From NCBI GenBank assembly GCA_964442745.1, contig CAYUAI010000088.1:1-16327 (forward strand): DNA of 16,327 nucleotides. Reading direction: 5' to 3'. Positions 14,773-16,327 of the stretch are shown here, one piece after another. Each line of letters opens with the position of its first letter. Within the stretch, counting starts at the first letter, position 1. The DNA is from CAYUAI01 sp964442745. GTDB taxonomy: Bacteria > Pseudomonadota > Gammaproteobacteria > S012-40. Below the pieces are notes generated by a model. The model was not told the DNA's origin. It made no database searches and was given only the letters and a program-made list of their open reading frames with translations. The translations under genes and the position numbers were made by a program.

Positions 14773-15321
14773 ATGATATTAAACACCTCTTTGAGCACTG
14801 CCATTCTTGCTTCTGTTTTATTGATCACCGCCCAGGTAGCAGTAGCCAGTCCGCCGGGTGAGGGTGATGACGATAGTTCAAAACACCATCAAATGAACAC
14901 ACAACAACCGATGAAAGGACATCATGACAAAATGAAAATGGCACACCATGGCAAAATGGGACAACACAAGTCAAAAGAAAAAAAAGGGCTTCATCGCACC
15001 TTTACACCCCATTGGGCAAAAACCCTGACAGGCGAACAAAAACTTCTCGTAGATAAAATGCATGTCAATGTTGCCAAACAACTCGCCGTACTTAAAGCTC
15101 AAAAACAAGTGAAAAAAGCAGAACTGGAAAACTTAATGGTCAATGACCAATACGACCAAACAGCCGCCTATGCATTGATCGATGAAATGGCTAAAATCAA
15201 AGCAAAAATGCTCAAAATCCGTTACGACCATGTGGCAGAAATGCGAGCGGCATTAACCGAAGAACAACGTTTATCCTATGACATGGATCGTTTCAAAGGT
15301 AAAAAACATGGTAAAAAATAA
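14773..15321 (+). CDS. Spy/CpxP-like periplasmic protein with His/Met-rich segment
   Basis: A 182-residue secreted protein: signal peptide to about residue 25 (AVA-SP), then a His-, Met- and Lys-rich stretch (about residues 38-75, with repeated HH and KM pairs), then a helical domain. The helical part, LTGEQKLLVDKMHVNVAKQL to YDHVAEMRAALTEEQRLSYD, has the LTxEQ...LTEEQR pattern of the CpxP/Spy/ZraP group of periplasmic chaperones and metal-stress proteins (heavy-metal resistance family). The second LTEEQR lies near residue 165. The His/Met stretch could bind copper, nickel or zinc; that is inference. The tail is basic (KGKKHGKK). It is alone in its transcription unit, with a promoter and AAAGGA ribosome binding site. 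Envelope stress or metal control is expected for the family, but no regulator gene is near. Confidence 0.8.
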   Translation: MILNTSLSTAILASVLLITAQVAVASPPGEGDDDSSKHHQMNTQQPMKGHHDKMKMAHHGKMGQHKSKEKKGLHRTFTPHWAKTLTGEQKLLVDKMHVNVAKQLAVLKAQKQVKKAELENLMVNDQYDQTAAYALIDEMAKIKAKMLKIRYDHVAEMRAALTEEQRLSYDMDRFKGKKHGKK

Positions 15322-15479
15322 TCCCATCCAACAATAATCGACCATTTACTACATTAGCTTAATCATACAAATGCTTAGGGATGAATAACGCTTCATCCCT
15401 TTGGCATCCATCTGAAATAACAATTTCAGACTGCAAACATCGGAAAACCACAACTAAACTCTATCATGAGAATAAAACG

Positions 15480-16073
15480 ATGGCGTACAGTGACTTCACA
15501 CTTAAGCGGGTCAAAACTGAATTCGATTTAATGACCATTGAAGACCAAGATATTTTTGCTCAAACAGACAGCCTGCAAATCAGCCCCTACCTCAAAGAAA
15601 CGCTCGATCGTAATGTCCCTCTAGCATTGGCCATCAACACCGAAAAAGCACGATCCGAATTAATTATTATTAACATTTTGCTGGAAATAAAAACCAACAA
15701 CCTGATCAGCATTTTCTCCGGCATTGAGTTCACCGTAGACAAAGAAAAAGATTTAAATGGATTTTGTGATTTCATTCTAAGCCGATCTTCGGAACAACTC
15801 TATCTAGATGCTCCTATTTTGAGGATCGTTGAAGCTAAAAATGAAAATATCGTCGGCAGTATTGGTCAATGCATTGCGGAAATGTATGCAGCTAAATTAT
15901 TCAATGAACGCGAAAAAAATGCGATCACAACTCTATATGGTGCTGTCACAACGGGCGATGAATGGAAATTTTTAAAATTACAACAACAAGTCTACATTGA
16001 CGTCAAAAAATATTATATCAGCGATATCGAGAAAATTTTGGGTATTTTATCAAGCCTATTTGTTAAGGAATAA
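15480..16073 (+). CDS. PD-(D/E)XK nuclease-like hypothetical protein
   Basis: A 197-residue protein beginning MAYSDFTLKRVKTEFDL. It has the layout of the PD-(D/E)XK nuclease fold: an early helix with Glu60 (KARSELI), Asp97 in NGFCDFILS, the Glu118-Ala-Lys120 pair in IVEAKNENI, and a following helix GSIGQCIAEMYAAKLF. It reads like a family of uncharacterised proteins that I recall as common in cyanobacteria and sulfur-oxidising gammaproteobacteria. DNA cleavage is possible, but no methyltransferase or other restriction partner is adjacent. The frame is open from an ATG at 15381, but the family-like start is the ATG at 15480 (weak GAG ribosome binding site), and residues before it look unrelated. 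No signal peptide. Single gene, about 160 bases after the Spy-like gene. Confidence 0.72.
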   Translation: MAYSDFTLKRVKTEFDLMTIEDQDIFAQTDSLQISPYLKETLDRNVPLALAINTEKARSELIIINILLEIKTNNLISIFSGIEFTVDKEKDLNGFCDFILSRSSEQLYLDAPILRIVEAKNENIVGSIGQCIAEMYAAKLFNEREKNAITTLYGAVTTGDEWKFLKLQQQVYIDVKKYYISDIEKILGILSSLFVKE

Positions 16074-16087
16074 CAATTCATATATTG

Positions 16088-16096
16088 TGTTATGCT
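16088..16096 (+). promoter_or_regulatory. Extended -10 promoter (TGTTATGCT)
   Basis: TG at 16088-16089 and TATGCT at 16091-16096 form an extended -10 element. Transcription would start near 16103, just before the ribosome binding site of the 25-codon ORF at 16127. Confidence 0.4.
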
Positions 16097-16126
16097 CGAC
16101 TAATACAACCGACAGGAGAATACTTG

Positions 16127-16204
16127 ATGATTGTAGAAAAACCTAACATGGTGAAAACAGGGACGATAAGGAATGGGTTATATAATATAAGTTCACTTAT
16201 TTAG
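16127..16204 (+). CDS. 25-codon ORF with promoter and ribosome binding site
   Basis: AGGAG at 16114-16118 stands 8 bases before the ATG, and an extended -10 element lies 31 bases upstream. The predicted peptide begins MIVEKPNMVKTGTIRNGLYN and ends at TAG 16202-16204. It has no signal peptide or membrane segment. It may be a real small protein, a leader peptide, or the start of a gene broken by repeat DNA: the codons from 16150 on overlap an inverted repeat and a motif shared with the urtA-urtB spacer. Confidence 0.4.
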   Translation: MIVEKPNMVKTGTIRNGLYNISSLI

Positions 16205-16308
16205 CACTTTGAATAATCTGCTTTCAATAAACGATTCAAAAACCACCGTTCCTTTGCAACTTACAACGTATTCCCGTTATTAAGGAATACCATCCCCCTG
16301 TTTTCACC
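16150..16308. repeat. 13-bp inverted repeat pair bounding a 159-base segment
   Basis: GGTGAAAACAGGG at 16150-16162 is exactly mirrored by CCCTGTTTTCACC at 16296-16308. Between them are the AGGAATGGGT motif (16169-16178) and a small hairpin GTATTCC-N9-GGAATAC (16268-16290). This could be a miniature inverted-repeat element, but no target-site duplication is evident at the borders. The rest of 16205-16327 shows no gene. Confidence 0.4.
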
Positions 16309-16327
16309 CGATTGCACTGGGTTCCTC

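Noticed and set aside
15381..15479. Longer start for the nuclease-like gene
   Set aside because: The added residues look unrelated to the family, whose N-terminus begins with MAYSDF at 15480.
1..16327. CRISPR array, intact insertion sequence or prophage
   Set aside because: No regularly spaced direct repeats, transposase, integrase or phage structural gene was seen.

Overview
The window looks like chromosomal DNA of a Gram-negative bacterium, most likely a gammaproteobacterium. The evidence is two outer-membrane beta-barrel genes, a LolA-like periplasmic protein, a Spy/CpxP-like protein, moderately AT-rich DNA, and several promoters of the extended -10 type. I cannot name the species. No rRNA, tRNA, CRISPR array, intact insertion sequence or phage gene was seen.

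Layout. 1-447: a left-edge open frame on the minus strand, then non-coding DNA with a promoter. 448-651: a small hypothetical gene. 652-1013: spacer with small hairpins and a strong extended -10 promoter. 1014-2476: a DUF4442 hotdog thioesterase-like gene and a nitronate monooxygenase-like gene in one transcription unit. 2532-3185 (minus): an unknown helical protein. 3207-3482: a divergent spacer with an orphan terminator-like hairpin. 3483-3872: a small secreted protein made of a 35-residue repeat. 3873-4105: a spacer with a perfect 21-bp inverted repeat. 4106-4942: a spermidine-synthase-like protein. 5122-5940: a LolA-like protein behind a palindrome that covers its probable promoter. 5986-6993 (minus): an outer-membrane barrel protein.

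The core of the window is a minus-strand operon at 14134-7263: an OprO/P-like porin, then urtA, urtB, urtC, urtD and urtE. It encodes a complete urea ABC importer: periplasmic binding protein, two permeases and two ATPases. The genes are 31 nt apart (porin-urtA), overlapping or nearly touching (urtB-C-D-E), and separated by about 140 nt only between urtA and urtB, where a hairpin repeat lies. The porin probably lets urea or small amides cross the outer membrane. UrtA captures it, UrtBC move it across the inner membrane and UrtDE supply energy. No urease gene is inside the window. A GG-N10-GC element upstream of the porin suggests sigma-54/nitrogen control, but this is weak evidence.

Right part. 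14135-14772 is mostly non-coding with one doubtful minus-strand ORF. 14773-15321 encodes a His/Met-rich Spy-like periplasmic protein. 15480-16073 encodes a PD-(D/E)XK-like orphan protein. After it comes a 25-codon ORF with a promoter and ribosome binding site, sitting in repeat-like DNA that shares a motif with the urtA-urtB spacer.

The best candidates for new biology are the interleaved inverted repeats at 3935-4029, the promoter palindrome at 5026-5065, the 35-residue repeat protein, the urtA-urtB hairpin repeat, and the 25-codon ORF at the right edge. None amounts to a clear novel multi-gene system.
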